Positions 1 to 8,830 of a stretch of DNA of 64,000 nucleotides are shown in pieces. Position numbers and translations under genes: made by a program. Positions within the stretch are counted from its first letter, which is position 1. Each line of letters begins with the position of its first letter. Location of the stretch: NCBI GenBank assembly GCA_046327755.1, contig JAXLXW010000004.1, positions 372,001-436,000 on the forward strand. Direction: 5' to 3'. The stretch is from SCN-70-22 sp046327755. Its GTDB lineage: Bacteria; Gemmatimonadota; Gemmatimonadetes; Gemmatimonadales; Gemmatimonadaceae. The notes beneath the pieces are model-generated. The model was given only the letters and a program-made list of their open reading frames with translations. It had not been told where the DNA came from and made no database searches.

Positions 1-1
1 C

Positions 2-136
2 CGCCGGTTGGGCGAACGCCAAGGCCCCCGCGGCGTGACACTCGGCCAGCAGGTCGCCGGGATGGTGATGCACGACGCGTATCACGCCGGGCAGGTCGCG
101 CTCGTGTTGCGGCTGGCGGAGTCGGCCAGGGGGTAG
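2..136 (+). CDS. DinB-family protein, C-terminal fragment
   Basis: The window opens inside this gene; 44 C-terminal residues precede the TAG at 134-136. The segment HDAYHAGQVALVLRLAE is typical of the end of the DinB/DUF664 four-helix-bundle superfamily, in which the HxxYH histidines take part in a metal site. DinB-type proteins are often thiol-dependent metalloenzymes (bacillithiol S-transferases in some phyla), which would fit the bacilliredoxin-like gene at 36988, but the substrate cannot be inferred from this fragment. The gene converges on the minus-strand LytTR gene ending at 183. Confidence 0.7.
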   Translation, partial: RRLGERQGPRGVTLGQQVAGMVMHDAYHAGQVALVLRLAESARG

Positions 137-182
137 CGCCTCCGCGGGCGAGCGGCCCGCGGGAGCGCCGTCGGTACCTCGC

Positions 183-584
183 CTACCCCTGCTTCATCGC
201 CCGGTCCAGGTGCGCCCGGTGGGTGCGGCTCACGCGCAGCTTGGTCCCATCCTTCAGGTACATGAGCTGGTCGCCGCCAAACCACGGTTGCAGCTCGCGA
301 ATCGCATCCATGGCCACGATGAGGCGCCGGTGGATGCGGACGAAGCGCCGCGGGTCGAGCTTCGCCTCGAACGAGGCGAGCGTGCCGCGCACCTCGATGC
401 GCTCGGCGCCGGCGTGGAAGATCACGTAGTTCCCCGACGACTCCATCCACTGCACGTCCGCCAGGCGCACCACCATCGGCTGGTGGTTGCGCTGCGTGGC
501 AATGTGATCGAGGTAGGCGGGCGTGGCGGTGGACGACTGCTCGACGGGGGCGTCGAGGACGGCGGGTTCCATGCTGTCGCTCAT
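183..584 (-). CDS. Stand-alone LytTR DNA-binding protein
   Basis: This 133-residue protein consists almost entirely of a LytTR (AlgR/AgrA/LytR) DNA-binding domain at about residues 36-130. Family hallmarks are the segments DVQWMESSGNYVIFH, FVRIHRR and LKDGTKLRVSRTH. LytTR domains usually sit behind a receiver domain in response regulators. Here only about 35 uncharacterised N-terminal residues precede it, so phosphorylation cannot control it directly and it may be a receiver-less descendant. ATG at 584 is the only convincing start, though no clear Shine-Dalgarno is visible. Two hairpins lie just upstream (605-649 and 673-689). It follows the PHP-domain gene on the same strand after 124 bp. 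Targets are unknown. Confidence 0.8.
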   Translation of the reverse strand: MSDSMEPAVLDAPVEQSSTATPAYLDHIATQRNHQPMVVRLADVQWMESSGNYVIFHAGAERIEVRGTLASFEAKLDPRRFVRIHRRLIVAMDAIRELQPWFGGDQLMYLKDGTKLRVSRTHRAHLDRAMKQG

Positions 585-604
585 GGGACGTCGGAACTGA
601 AGGG

Positions 605-649
605 TGACAGGGCCGAGGGGTGCCTTGCCCTCCTACGATGGCCCTGTCA
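605..649 (-). terminator. Long hairpin between PHP gene and LytTR gene
   Basis: Ten-base perfect arms TGACAGGGCC (605-614) and GGCCCTGTCA (640-649) enclose a 25-nt loop that itself contains GAGGG and CCCTC. A second small palindrome, GGACGAA-CCG-TTCGTCC, lies at 673-689. They could terminate the upstream minus-strand transcript or act as an operator or leader structure for the LytTR gene. There is no T-run. Confidence 0.45.
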
Positions 650-708
650 ACCCGCGGACGTCCCGCTCCCGTGGACGAACCGTTCGTCCCCCGTGACGGA
701 CGGTATCG

Positions 709-1740
709 CTATCGAGCCGCGCCGAGCATGACGGGCTGAACCCACGCCTTCTTCCCGTTCGACTCGAGGACCACGGCCCGGACGTACCCTTCGTCCCCCT
801 TGATGTCGTACACGGCCGGGTTCGCCGCCGACTCGGCCAGGACGCGCCCATCCTTCCCGATGAAGCGCGTGGTGTAGCGACTCCACGCATCGGGCTTGAT
901 GCGAATCGCGACGCGCTGCGCGGACCGTTGCACGTCCGCGAGTTCGACGCCGGTGGATGCGTAGAAGTCGCCGCGCTCCAGCGCGCCGATGACGTCGCGC
1001 GCGGAGAGGCGCGCCGCACGCACGACGACCCACCCGCGCCCCGGCCCCGCCGCGGACGGATCGCCCGGCCGCTTGAAGTGATGCGCGTCGTCAGTGGCAA
1101 CGGCATACAGCAGCTTGCCTGACGAGAGAATCACGTCCCAGATCTCCTCGAGCCCGGGCATCCCGCCGCCACCGAGGTTGTTCACCATCGGGTGGCCATT
1201 GAAGACCTCGAACAGCCGGTCGTTCCTCACGCGCTGGATATCAGCGGCGGTGACCGCCCAACCGAAGTTGGGATGGTTGAGGTGCGGGAGCCCGTTGGCG
1301 GCGCGGATGGCGTCCACGTCACGCTGCAGCGCCTCGGCCATCGTCGCCCCACCCTGCGGCTTCACCAGCCGCTCGACGGCGAGTCCGTTGATATGCAGCG
1401 GCTTGCCGCCCACGGCGTCGGTGATCTCCTCTCCCGGAATGAGGAGATACTGCTCGTCGGCGCCGAACAGGGCGTTGAGCGCCGTGGGATCGGTGAGGAA
1501 GTTGTGGTCGCTCAGGATGAGGAACTGGTAGCCGTGTTCGCGATACCAGCGCGCGACGTCGTCAGGGGAAGAGTCGCCGTCCGAGTTGAGCGTGTGGGTG
1601 TGGGTGTTCCCCTTGTACCAGGAGAGCGCCGTCGCCGCCTGCGCCGCCGGTGTCGCCTGGGCGCGCACGACCGACGGCGCGAGGACCGCCATCGCGAGGG
1701 CCGCGATGGGGGAGATGCGTTGCAGCCGACGAAACTCCAT
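709..1740 (-). CDS. Exported PHP-domain (CehA/McbA-like) metallohydrolase
   Basis: This 343-residue protein has a signal peptide (about residues 1-28, ending VVRAQ) followed by a PHP-type phosphoesterase fold. Visible metal-ligand motifs are HTHT at 47-50, SDHN at 77-80, a later HLNHPN and a C-terminal TDDAHH. This matches the CehA/McbA-type metallohydrolases, which hydrolyse phosphoesters or carbamates in the periplasm; the substrate here is unknown. The open frame extends upstream to 2301, but the signal peptide and the overlap with the DUF4184 gene favour the ATG at 1740. It starts 11 bp after the end of the DUF4184 gene, so the two are probably cotranscribed. Confidence 0.85.
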   Translation of the reverse strand: MEFRRLQRISPIAALAMAVLAPSVVRAQATPAAQAATALSWYKGNTHTHTLNSDGDSSPDDVARWYREHGYQFLILSDHNFLTDPTALNALFGADEQYLLIPGEEITDAVGGKPLHINGLAVERLVKPQGGATMAEALQRDVDAIRAANGLPHLNHPNFGWAVTAADIQRVRNDRLFEVFNGHPMVNNLGGGGMPGLEEIWDVILSSGKLLYAVATDDAHHFKRPGDPSAAGPGRGWVVVRAARLSARDVIGALERGDFYASTGVELADVQRSAQRVAIRIKPDAWSRYTTRFIGKDGRVLAESAANPAVYDIKGDEGYVRAVVLESNGKKAWVQPVMLGAAR

Positions 1741-1751
1741 GGTATCGCTCC

Positions 1752-2510
1752 TCAGGTTCGGGGGCGCGCGCCGCCCGTCCAACGCCGACGCGCCGCCAGC
1801 GCGACGAAAGCTACGGCCATCCCATCCATCGCGCCCACCACGAAGCGCCCGGCGACGACGGGGGTCCGGCGCGGATGCACGATCTGGCCGCGGCGCGGGG
1901 CGTTCCACAACCCCAGCAGGATGGCCATCGCGCCTAACGCGGCCCACGCCCGCCGCCGGTGGGGCGAGAGCAGCGCCGAGAGCGGTCCCCCCCCGGCCCG
2001 GACCTCGCGCGCCAGCCATGCCATCACGATCACCCCACCCGTCACGGTGCTCGCATGCTGGAAGACGTTGAACCACGGCACGTCCTGGCTGCCGATGGTG
2101 AACGCGGTCTCCCGCAGCAGCGGCCAGCGATCCGCGACCCACGTGTACCGATGGGTGAAGGCATCCCACGTCACGTGCGAGACGCTCCCGATGAACAGCG
2201 CCACGACACCGGTTCCCCACTCGACAGGACGACGGGGACGCGCCCCGACCGCGGGGAGCGCCACGAGGTCGCGCCCCGCCTCGCGCAGGAGCAGTTCCCA
2301 CAGGAGCCAGGTCGCGAGCGCGACCGGTAGGCAGAAAACGATGAGCCCCCGTGCCGTATGACTGATCAGCGACAGGGGCTCCAGGCGAATGAGGTACTCG
2401 AAATCGGGCGCCATCGCGCCGATGGCGAACGGCGCCAGCGGGATCACCCCGCGTCGCACGAGTGGCCAGATGGGAAGGGCGGCGGCGGGGTGCGAGAGCG
2501 TGAACGGCAC
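1752..2510 (-). CDS. DUF4184 family integral membrane protein
   Basis: This 252-residue membrane protein opens MPFTLSHPAAALPIWPL, the signature start of the DUF4184 family, whose members carry several transmembrane segments and conserved His/Asp residues (here APDFEYL near residue 35). Hydrophobic segments are visible at about 55-75, 115-130, 150-175 and 190-215. The biochemical role of the family is unknown; the early histidine and aspartate motifs recall membrane-bound metal-dependent hydrolases. It lies 18 bp downstream of the coiled-coil protein gene and 11 bp upstream of the PHP hydrolase gene, in a compact minus-strand operon. Confidence 0.8.
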   Translation of the reverse strand: MPFTLSHPAAALPIWPLVRRGVIPLAPFAIGAMAPDFEYLIRLEPLSLISHTARGLIVFCLPVALATWLLWELLLREAGRDLVALPAVGARPRRPVEWGTGVVALFIGSVSHVTWDAFTHRYTWVADRWPLLRETAFTIGSQDVPWFNVFQHASTVTGGVIVMAWLAREVRAGGGPLSALLSPHRRRAWAALGAMAILLGLWNAPRRGQIVHPRRTPVVAGRFVVGAMDGMAVAFVALAARRRWTGGARPRT

Positions 2511-2528
2511 GCCCCCAAGCTACATCCC

Positions 2529-3212
2529 CTACCGCTTGACCTCGATCCCCTCGCGGGCGCGCACGGCCAGCGGCTCCGCAGCACCCGAGCCGAGCACGCG
2601 CGTCATGTAGCGCTGCCCCTCGCCGACCCGCTCCACCTCCACCGCGACGGCATCCATGGCCTGCTCGAGCCGGGACATACGTTCGTCCATTTCCCGGGAG
2701 ATGGGGGCCGCAGCGGGCGCGCTGCCGCGCCGCCAGATGCGCCGCGCGATCGCGATGGAGATGGGGAGGATCATCGTCATCGCCAGGACGAACCCCATGA
2801 CGATTACCTCCTCGGGCGGGCCGCCGCGCTGCGGAAAGTCGGGCATCACGGCTCCCGGCTGCGCCGCGGCGCGCGCGACCTGGTCGTTGGCGACACCGAG
2901 CTTCTTGTACATCTCGGTGATCTGCGCGTCGAGGTCGGTCAGGCGCGCCTCGAGCCCGACCTTGTCGGCACCGGAGACCTCGCCCTCGCGCAGACGCGAC
3001 GCGATGGAGCGGCGCTTCTCCTCGAGCTGGCCGAGTTGGCGCTGCAACTCGTTCCGCTGCGCCTTCATCGCCTCGTACACGTCGTTGGCCGACGCGGTCG
3101 ACGGGGCGGGCGTCGCGCCGCCGGCGACGGTCTGCCCCGCGATATCCGGCGCGGCCGGGAGCGTGGGCGGCGCGGGCGGAGTCGGTGGCGTGGGAATCTG
3201 AACCTGCTGCAT
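2529..3212 (-). CDS. Membrane protein with coiled coil, unknown function
   Basis: I do not recognise a named family. The 227-residue product has a Pro/Ala-rich N-terminus, a heptad-rich helical segment at about residues 45-110 (AQRNELQRQLGQLEEKR and following), one transmembrane segment at about 133-153 (FVLAMTMILPISIAIARRIW) and a second amphipathic helix (EMDERMSRLEQAMDAVAVEVE) near the C-terminus. This layout resembles small membrane-anchored scaffold or sensor-accessory proteins. The open frame extends to 3395, but that part has a different composition, so the ATG at 3212 is preferred. It is probably the first gene of the minus-strand operon continuing with DUF4184. Confidence 0.65.
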   Translation of the reverse strand: MQQVQIPTPPTPPAPPTLPAAPDIAGQTVAGGATPAPSTASANDVYEAMKAQRNELQRQLGQLEEKRRSIASRLREGEVSGADKVGLEARLTDLDAQITEMYKKLGVANDQVARAAAQPGAVMPDFPQRGGPPEEVIVMGFVLAMTMILPISIAIARRIWRRGSAPAAAPISREMDERMSRLEQAMDAVAVEVERVGEGQRYMTRVLGSGAAEPLAVRAREGIEVKR

Positions 3213-3417
3213 GCGAGCCTCGAGTCTCGTCACGGGTCCCAACGGCGCCTGTGCACGGGCGCGGTCGGGGATACTAATGGGCGCGCTTGCACTACGGGGG
3301 AGGGGCGCGTGCGTTTCAGGCCCTGGTGGAGCGCGTCCCCACGGGGTGGGAGCGCAAGAAAGGCGGGCGCCACCATCGGCGCCCGCCTCGATCACCTCGC
3401 ACGCCCCTGCGCAGCGC

Positions 3418-4599
3418 TCAGCGCCGCACCGGCCACGGCACCCCGCGGTTCTTGCCGGTCACGGGCGCCATTCCCTTGTAGGCGAACTTCTGCAGGCGCT
3501 TTCCCTCGTAGGTCTCGGTGGTATAGATGTTCCCCTTCGAGTCGGTCGCGATGGAATGGACCGCGAAGAACTGCCCGGGCTGACGCCCACCGTCACCGAA
3601 GCTGGTGAGGATCTCCAGCGACTTCCGCTCGATGATGTACACCTTCTCGTTCTTCCCGTCGGCCAGGTAGATGTACTTCTGCTCCTTGTCCTTCGAGAAG
3701 GCGATGTCCCAGACCGAGCCGTCGCCCAGCGTCCTGGGGGCGATGCGCACTTCCTTGACGAACTTGCCGTCCTTCTGGAAGACCTGGATGCGATCGTTAG
3801 GCCGGTCGCACACGTAGACCAACCCGTCGTTGCTCGGCTCGGCGCAGTGCACGGGGTTGCGGAACTGCTGCGCGAGCGGCGCATCGGGGTTGTAGGGGCC
3901 AAGGTTGGCGTCGTCCGGCTTGTTGCCGTAGGCCCCCCAGTAGCGCTTCACCGCCCCGCTGTTCATGTCGAGGACCGCGACGCGCTTGTTGCTGTAGCCA
4001 TCGGAGACGTAGGCCTCGTTCGCGGCAGCGTCGAAGGAGATCTTCGCCACGCGCCCGAAGTGGTCGGTCGCGTTGGAGTTGGCCCCCTTCCCCGGGATCC
4101 CGATCTGCTGCAGGAGCTTCCCGTCGTGCGTGAACTTGAGGATGTGCGAGTCGCCGTTCCCGTTGCCGCCGATCCAGACGTTGTCCTTGCTGTCGATCGA
4201 GATGCCGTGATTGGACTCGGGCCAGACGTACCCGTCACCCGGCCCGCCCCACGCGTTGACCAGCTTGCCATCGGGAGCGAACTCGAGGACCGGCGGGGCC
4301 GCGACGCAGCAGTCCCCGCTCTTGGCGGCATCACCCTTCAGGACCTCCGTGCGGTCGTTCAACGTCTGCTGGCGGTGCACGACGAAGATGTGGTCGCGCG
4401 CATCGACGCCGACGCCGATCACCGACCCGAGCACCCAATGGTTAGGCAGCGGTTGCGGCCAGTAGGGATCGACCTCGAACGAGGGGGCCTGCACCGATGC
4501 TCCCTGCGCCGCCCCTTCCAGTGCCCGCTGCCCCGCGCCGAGCGCAACGATGGACGCGCCCAGTACCGTGGCCCCTAGCAGCTTGCGCGAACGGATCAT
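3418..4599 (-). CDS. Exported NHL-repeat beta-propeller protein
   Basis: This 393-residue protein starts with a signal peptide (ATVLGASIVALGAGQ within the first 25 residues) and then consists of NHL-type propeller blades. Repeated cores such as VLEFAPDGKLVNAWG, ILKFTHDGKLLQQIG and IQVFQKDGKFVKEV alternate with IGVDARDHIFV-like strands. The fold is shared with peptidyl-alpha-hydroxyglycine alpha-amidating lyases and other six-bladed propellers, but enzymatic activity cannot be read from the sequence. It lies divergent from the HupE/cytochrome gene at 4777. A second NHL protein (10133-11296) lies on the other side of the same redox cluster, suggesting a shared periplasmic theme. Confidence 0.85.
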   Translation of the reverse strand: MIRSRKLLGATVLGASIVALGAGQRALEGAAQGASVQAPSFEVDPYWPQPLPNHWVLGSVIGVGVDARDHIFVVHRQQTLNDRTEVLKGDAAKSGDCCVAAPPVLEFAPDGKLVNAWGGPGDGYVWPESNHGISIDSKDNVWIGGNGNGDSHILKFTHDGKLLQQIGIPGKGANSNATDHFGRVAKISFDAAANEAYVSDGYSNKRVAVLDMNSGAVKRYWGAYGNKPDDANLGPYNPDAPLAQQFRNPVHCAEPSNDGLVYVCDRPNDRIQVFQKDGKFVKEVRIAPRTLGDGSVWDIAFSKDKEQKYIYLADGKNEKVYIIERKSLEILTSFGDGGRQPGQFFAVHSIATDSKGNIYTTETYEGKRLQKFAYKGMAPVTGKNRGVPWPVRR

Positions 4600-4776
4600 A
4601 TCCGGTCCGGCTCCTGTCGAGTTGCATTGGGTCGCCCCTGTCCCGCGCGATGGGGGCGTGTATGTTCGTCGGCGCGGCGAGCGGCGACCAACGTACCCCC
4701 GCGGTCGCCCGCTCGTCCAGACGCGCGAGTCACCCCAGCGGCCGGGGGGCGCGCTGCGTACTGACTCGTTGCGCGC
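4600..4776. promoter_or_regulatory. Divergent intergenic region, NHL gene / HupE-cytochrome gene
   Basis: These 177 bp separate two divergently transcribed genes and must hold both promoters. I could not identify a convincing -35/-10 pair or a clear operator in this G+C-rich stretch. Confidence 0.3.
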
Positions 4777-6534
4777 ATGAGCCTCCGACGCCCCTCACCG
4801 AGCCCTCGCTCGTCCCTCCGGATCTGGATCGCGACGCTGCTCGCCTTCGTCGTCGCGGTCGCCGTCGCGCGTCCGCTGCGGGCGCATGAAGTGCCGGCGC
4901 GTGTCACGGTGCAGCTCCTGGCCAAGGCCGAGTCCAATCGGTTGCGGCTGGCCGTGCGCGTCCCGCTGGAGTCGCTGCGCGACCTCGATCTTCCGCTCCT
5001 GCGTGGCGAGTACGTTGACGTCGCGCGACTGACCCCCCAACTCGCCGACGCCGCCACGCTCTGGATTGCGGGCTACCTCGAGCTGTACGAGGGGGATCGT
5101 CGCCTGGGGGCCCCGCGCATCACGGCAACGCGTCTCTCGCTCCCGAGCGATCGCTCGTTCGAGTCGTTCGATGGAGCGGTCGCGAACACCGCGGCGTCGC
5201 CGCTCCCCAACGACGTCGAGCTCCCGTGGCGCCAGGCGATGGTCGACCTCGTGCTCGACTACGCCATCGAGTCGCCTGCCTCGCACTTCTCCGTGCGCCC
5301 GCTCCTCGCGCACCTCGGCGTCTCCACCACCACCGTGCTGCGCTGGGTCGCGGCGGACGGAAGCGTGCGCGGCTACGAGTACCAGGGAAATCCCGGGCTC
5401 GTGCGGCTCGACCCGAGCGCGCTGCAGGCCGCGGCGCAGTTCGTCCGACTTGGATTCGCGCACATCCTGGGCGGGCTGGATCACCTCCTCTTCCTCCTCT
5501 GCCTCGTGATCCCGTTCCGGCGACTCCGCCCACTGGTCGCCGTCGTCACCGCCTTCACCGCGGCGCATTCGCTCACGCTGATCGCCTCGGCGTTAGGCAT
5601 GGCGCCACGGGCCAACTGGTTTCCGCCGCTCATCGAGTTCCTCATCGCCCTCTCCATCGTGCTGATGGCGATCGAGAACATGCTGGGACCGCGCCTCGAG
5701 AAGCGGTGGCTCGTGGCGTTCGGCTTCGGGCTGGTGCACGGCTTCGGCTTCTCGTTCGCCCTGGGCGAGTCGCTCCAGTTTGCCGGCCGCCACTTGCTCG
5801 CGTCGTTGCTGGCGTTCAATGTCGGCGTGGAATTCGGGCAGCTGCTCGTGGTGGCGCTCGCGATCCCGGCCATCGCCTGGATCGTCCGGCGCCTTCCATC
5901 GGAGCGCTCGGCGATCGTCGTCGCCTCCGCCATCGTCGCGCACGAGGCGTGGCACTGGATGACCGCGCGCTTCGGCGTCCTGCGCGCGTACCACGTCACC
6001 TGGCCGGCCGTCGACCTGGCGCTGGCCGCCACCCTCGTCCGCTCGCTGATGCTCCTCCTGCTCATCGCCGCCGTCCTGTGGGGAGTCGCCGCCCTCGTGG
6101 CGCGACTGGTGAAGTCCCCTTCGCAGCCGGCAGGATGGACGATGGCAATCCTTGCGTGCGCGCTCGTGGCGGCGACGCCGCGTGGCGCGCGGGCGCAGGG
6201 CGAGATGCGCTCGACGCTCAAGGGGGTCTACACCGACGCACAGGCGGCGCGCGGCAAGGACATCTACGTCGGGACCTGCCGGGAGTGCCACACCCCGGCC
6301 TCGCACACCGGCGTCGTCTTCAAGAACAGCTGGGGGGGGAAGCTCATCGCCGACCTCCTCGCCTTCATGATGGAGAAGATGCCCAAGAACAATCCCGGGA
6401 GCCTGACCCCCGAGGAGTATGCGGACGTGACCGCGTACATCCTCAGCCTCAACGGCCTCCCCTCGGGCGACAACGAACTCCCCAACGACCAGGCCGCCGC
6501 CAAACGGATTCGCATCGAGACGACCGGGCGTTGA
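4777..6534 (+). CDS. HupE/UreJ-like membrane protein fused to cytochrome c
   Basis: This 585-residue protein joins two modules. After a signal sequence (about 1-36) and a roughly 180-residue extracytoplasmic region comes a polytopic HupE/UreJ_2 domain (about 225-440), recognisable by GFAHILGGLDHLLFLL, FGFGLVHGFGFSFAL and FNVGVEFGQLLVV. A further hydrophobic segment leads to a class I cytochrome c domain with the haem motif CRECH at 501-505 and a probable distal methionine in EKMPKNNPG. HupE/UreJ proteins are proposed Ni/Co/Cu transporters. The fused cytochrome, and the PQQ dehydrogenase 91 bp downstream, point to electron transfer at the membrane. The cytochrome part closely resembles the separate protein at 25014-25580. 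The fusion is unusual. Confidence 0.85.
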   Translation: MSLRRPSPSPRSSLRIWIATLLAFVVAVAVARPLRAHEVPARVTVQLLAKAESNRLRLAVRVPLESLRDLDLPLLRGEYVDVARLTPQLADAATLWIAGYLELYEGDRRLGAPRITATRLSLPSDRSFESFDGAVANTAASPLPNDVELPWRQAMVDLVLDYAIESPASHFSVRPLLAHLGVSTTTVLRWVAADGSVRGYEYQGNPGLVRLDPSALQAAAQFVRLGFAHILGGLDHLLFLLCLVIPFRRLRPLVAVVTAFTAAHSLTLIASALGMAPRANWFPPLIEFLIALSIVLMAIENMLGPRLEKRWLVAFGFGLVHGFGFSFALGESLQFAGRHLLASLLAFNVGVEFGQLLVVALAIPAIAWIVRRLPSERSAIVVASAIVAHEAWHWMTARFGVLRAYHVTWPAVDLALAATLVRSLMLLLLIAAVLWGVAALVARLVKSPSQPAGWTMAILACALVAATPRGARAQGEMRSTLKGVYTDAQAARGKDIYVGTCRECHTPASHTGVVFKNSWGGKLIADLLAFMMEKMPKNNPGSLTPEEYADVTAYILSLNGLPSGDNELPNDQAAAKRIRIETTGR

Positions 6535-6625
6535 GCGCGAACGGCCACGATGAATTGCAGCTGACGAAGGACGCGGTTCCCCCTGGCAGGACCCTGACCC
6601 ACATCGCACGAGGATCGAAACGACC

Positions 6626-8830
6626 ATGAACCCACGATGGACCATGCGGCGCTCGTTCGGGACGGCGGCTGTCGTCGGCGGGGCGCTGCTCGCGGCGTCG
6701 CTCGCCCGCGTCGGCGAGACCAACGCCTCGCAAGGGAAGGCGCTCGTGCGCGGCAACGCCCCCGGCGAGTGGCGCTACTGGGGGGCCGACGCCTGGGGAA
6801 CCCGCTACTCGGCGCTCGACCAGATCAACGCCAGCAACTTCGATTCGCTCAAGGTGGCGTGGACCTGGAACTCCGGCACCTTCGGGGCCGACGAGTACTA
6901 TCGCACGACGCCGATCTACGCCAACGGGCGACTCTTCACCGTCGCGACCACGCGCCGCGTGACCACGGCGATCGATCCGGAGAGCGGAGAGACGTTGTGG
7001 ATGTGGCGTCTCGATGAAGGGATCCGCTGGCAGAAGGCGCCGCGCCAGTTCGCCGGGCGCGGGCTCGCGTACTGGACCGACGGCAAGGAGGAGCGCGTCA
7101 TCGTCATCACGCCGGGCTACCACCTGGCGTCGCTCGATGCCAGGACTGGCGTCCCCGATCCCAAGTTCGGGAAGAACGGGGTGGTCGACCTCATGGAGGG
7201 GCTGGGCTATCCGATGGCGCCGCTCGCCGTCGATGACTCCGGTCCGCTCATCATCTCCGACGCGGCCCCCGCACGAAAGGCGCGCCCCGGCGAGACGTGG
7301 AACGAGACCACGAAGACCGGCGCCGACGGCACCATCGGCATCGACCCCACCGAGGGACAAATCGCCAACAGCAGCCCGGCGGTGATCATGGGCGACGTGA
7401 TCGTCCTCGGGAACTCGTCCATCCACGGCTACTATCCCATTCGCCTCAAGAACATCCATGGCTTCGTGCGCGGCTTCGACGTGCACACCGGGAAGCAGCT
7501 GTGGAAGTTCAACCTCATCCCGCAGCCGGGTGAGTACGGCGCCGACACGTGGAAGAACGGGACGAAGCTCGGGACGCCAGGCGTCGGCAAGGTCGACCCG
7601 TGGGCCACCTGGGCCTCGGACCCGGAGCTCGGCCTCGTCTACGTCCCGACCGGGATGCCGCTGATGGACGAATACGGCGGCCATCGCCCAGGGGCGAACC
7701 TGTACGGCAACTCGCTCGTCGCCATCGACGCCAGGACCGGACAGCGGAAGTGGCACTACCAGTTCGTGCACCACGACATCTGGGACTACGACACGCCGAT
7801 GGCGCCTAACGTCCTCGACGTCACCGTCGACGGCAAGAAGCGCAAGATCGTCGCGCAGCCCACCAAGCAGGGGTGGCTGTACGTCCTCGACCGCGTGACC
7901 GGGGAACCCATCTGGCCAATCGTCGAGACACCAGTCCTCGCGAGCGAAGTCCCCGGCGAACAGTCGTGGCCAACGCAGCCCATCCCCACCAAGCCGGCGC
8001 CATACTCGCAACAGGGGTTGCTGGAGAGCGACCTGATCGACTACACGCCCGCCATCAAGGACTCGGCGCTCAAGCTGGCGAAGAAGTGCCGCATGGGTCC
8101 GTACTACATCCCGGGCCAGCCGGCCGACGGCGGGAAGAGCGGGTTGACCTGCTCGTGGTACAACCCCGGCGCGTCGGGGGGCGTGAACATCGACGGCGGC
8201 GGCGCGGTGGACCCGGAGACGGGGATGATCTACATCGGGTCGCAGACCGGGATGAGCACCATCACGCTGCAGAAGGATCCATGCTCGGAGTTCAACTACT
8301 CGTCGCCGCACGACGCTTGCGGCCTCCCGGGCGCCCTGCCGACTCCTCCAGGCTACAAGCCGAGGGAGGACCTGAAGGGTGATGGCTTCTCGGGGCGCGG
8401 CGGCTTCTCCAACATTGGCGGCATCTCCATCCTCAAGCCGAAGGAGTACGGCGGCGTCACTGCGTACGACCTCAACACCGGCGACAAGAAGTGGTGGATC
8501 CCTAACGGCGGCTGGTTGCAGCAGACCACCAAGGATCCGCTCTTCGAGGGCGTGAAGCTTCCGCCGGTCGGCGCTCGCGGCCAGGCGCAACTCATCACCA
8601 CGAAGTCGCTCGTCATCTACGGCACCGGACGCAACGGCGCCATTCCTGGCCAGCCGCCGCAGCTCTTTGCCGTCGACAAGGCGACAGGGAAGCAGGTAGG
8701 TGCCGTGAAGATCCCCGCACGCACCACCGCCGTGCCCATGACGTTCCTCCACAAGGGGAAGCAGTACATCGTCTTTGCCTCGGGCGCCGGGACGAGCACG
8801 TCGCTGACGGCTCTGGCACTCAAGCGATAG
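6626..8830 (+). CDS. PQQ-dependent dehydrogenase (quinoprotein), periplasmic
   Basis: This 734-residue protein has a signal sequence (residues 1-35) followed by an eight-bladed quinoprotein propeller. It opens EWRYWGADAWGTRYSALDQIN, contains repeated AxDxxTG blade ends (AIDPESGETLW, AIDARTGQRKWHY) and carries the active-site segment FVHHDIWDYD at about 380-389, which matches membrane glucose-dehydrogenase-type and alcohol-dehydrogenase-type PQQ enzymes. It should oxidise an alcohol or sugar in the periplasm and pass electrons to a cytochrome. It has no haem domain, so the HupE-cytochrome gene 91 bp upstream on the same strand is the obvious partner. A GAGGA Shine-Dalgarno precedes the ATG. 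The stop codon is followed directly by a repeat and a long hairpin. Confidence 0.9.
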   Translation: MNPRWTMRRSFGTAAVVGGALLAASLARVGETNASQGKALVRGNAPGEWRYWGADAWGTRYSALDQINASNFDSLKVAWTWNSGTFGADEYYRTTPIYANGRLFTVATTRRVTTAIDPESGETLWMWRLDEGIRWQKAPRQFAGRGLAYWTDGKEERVIVITPGYHLASLDARTGVPDPKFGKNGVVDLMEGLGYPMAPLAVDDSGPLIISDAAPARKARPGETWNETTKTGADGTIGIDPTEGQIANSSPAVIMGDVIVLGNSSIHGYYPIRLKNIHGFVRGFDVHTGKQLWKFNLIPQPGEYGADTWKNGTKLGTPGVGKVDPWATWASDPELGLVYVPTGMPLMDEYGGHRPGANLYGNSLVAIDARTGQRKWHYQFVHHDIWDYDTPMAPNVLDVTVDGKKRKIVAQPTKQGWLYVLDRVTGEPIWPIVETPVLASEVPGEQSWPTQPIPTKPAPYSQQGLLESDLIDYTPAIKDSALKLAKKCRMGPYYIPGQPADGGKSGLTCSWYNPGASGGVNIDGGGAVDPETGMIYIGSQTGMSTITLQKDPCSEFNYSSPHDACGLPGALPTPPGYKPREDLKGDGFSGRGGFSNIGGISILKPKEYGGVTAYDLNTGDKKWWIPNGGWLQQTTKDPLFEGVKLPPVGARGQAQLITTKSLVIYGTGRNGAIPGQPPQLFAVDKATGKQVGAVKIPARTTAVPMTFLHKGKQYIVFASGAGTSTSLTALALKR

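Noticed and set aside
2358..4578. Long plus-strand frames opposite the coiled-coil and NHL genes
   Set aside because: They overlap recognised minus-strand proteins, have no motifs and cross their gene borders.
6449..8752. 767-codon open frame antisense to the PQQ dehydrogenase
   Set aside because: Arg/Val/Gly-rich composition without motifs; it mirrors the strong third-position bias of the quinoprotein gene.
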